Assembly (NCBI GenBank): GCA_903897565.1
Contig: CAIUCF010000309.1
Span: 1-6,915, forward strand
Direction of reading: 5' to 3'
Length of the DNA: 6,915 bases
Source of the DNA: an uncultured Rhodospirillales bacterium
Lineage (GTDB): Bacteria; Pseudomonadota; Alphaproteobacteria; ATCC43930; CGMCC-115725
Of the stretch, positions 6,796 to 6,915 are shown piece after piece. The notes below the pieces were generated by a model. The model saw nothing but the letters and a program-made list of their open reading frames with translations, was not told where the DNA came from and ran no database searches. Numbering within the stretch: the stretch's first letter is position 1; every line of letters begins with the position of its first letter. The position numbers and the translations under genes were made by a program.

Positions 6796-6915
6796 ATGAT
6801 TTTGAAACTGCCGAATACCGGCTCCGCGTTGCGTGACGTCGGATCGCAAAAACGCCTGCGCCGTCTGCTCCGCGCGTCCTTGCTGCTCGCTCTCGCCGTG
6901 AGCGCGGCCGGCTGC
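6796..6915 (+). CDS. tadD: Partial lipoprotein gene, probably TadD (TPR pilus lipoprotein)
   Basis: Only the first 40 codons are present. They encode a lipoprotein signal peptide: an arginine-rich stretch (K19-R26 with RLRRLLR at 20-26), a hydrophobic core at about 27-35, and a lipobox A37-A38-G39-C40. The window ends exactly on the cysteine codon. The gene begins three bases after the tadC stop, so it belongs to the same operon. In tad loci the gene following tadC is commonly tadD, a tetratricopeptide-repeat lipoprotein needed for secretin assembly, and that is the likely identity, but no TPR residues are in view. The n-region before the arginines is long for a signal peptide and no clear Shine-Dalgarno precedes the ATG, so an internal TTG at 6829 is a possible alternative start. 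Confidence 0.65.
   Translation, partial: MILKLPNTGSALRDVGSQKRLRRLLRASLLLALAVSAAGC

Noticed and set aside
1..6915. Possibility of a new defence or mobile system
   Set aside because: Every gene in the window belongs to, or fits, the known Tad/Flp pilus operon. No inserted gene, transposase, integrase, repeat array or composition break was seen.

Overview
The window is a gene-dense stretch of a high-GC genome holding most of a Tad/Flp (type IVc) pilus assembly operon. All genes are on the + strand. The combination of a CpaC-type secretin, a CpaD-family lipoprotein, CpaE/TadZ, CpaF/TadA, TadB, TadC and a following lipoprotein in this order is the alphaproteobacterial form of the locus, so an alphaproteobacterium is the most likely source. 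The genus cannot be told from the sequence alone.

Layout: 1-42 is the tail of whatever lies upstream, where CpaB/RcpC would be expected. 43-1503 is the outer-membrane secretin (rcpA/cpaC). 1523-2203 is a CpaD-family lipoprotein. 2200-3429 is the localisation ATPase-like protein TadZ/CpaE. 3426-4874 is the secretion ATPase TadA/CpaF. 4880-5845 and 5842-6792 are the paired inner-membrane platform proteins TadB and TadC. 6796-6915 is the start of a lipoprotein gene, probably tadD, cut by the window edge just after its lipobox cysteine codon. Genes are separated by at most 19 bases, and three junctions are four-base ATGA stop/start overlaps, so this is one transcript with translational coupling. 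No stretch over 300 bases lacks a gene, and I see no internal terminator, promoter, RNA gene, mobile element or CRISPR array.

How the parts work together (family knowledge): TadZ/CpaE marks the assembly site at the pole or membrane. TadA hydrolyses ATP on the cytoplasmic face and drives the TadB/TadC platform, which extrudes Flp pilin. The fibre leaves through the RcpA/CpaC secretin, which is supported by the CpaD and TadD lipoproteins. The pilin (flp), prepilin peptidase (tadV/cpaA), cpaB/rcpC and the TadE/F/G pseudopilins are not in this window and would be expected in flanking sequence.

I find no evidence of a new system here. The points worth a second look are modest: a TadZ nucleotide-binding loop lacking both lysines, a proline-rich N-terminal extension of TadA, the chained overlaps, and the truncated seventh gene.
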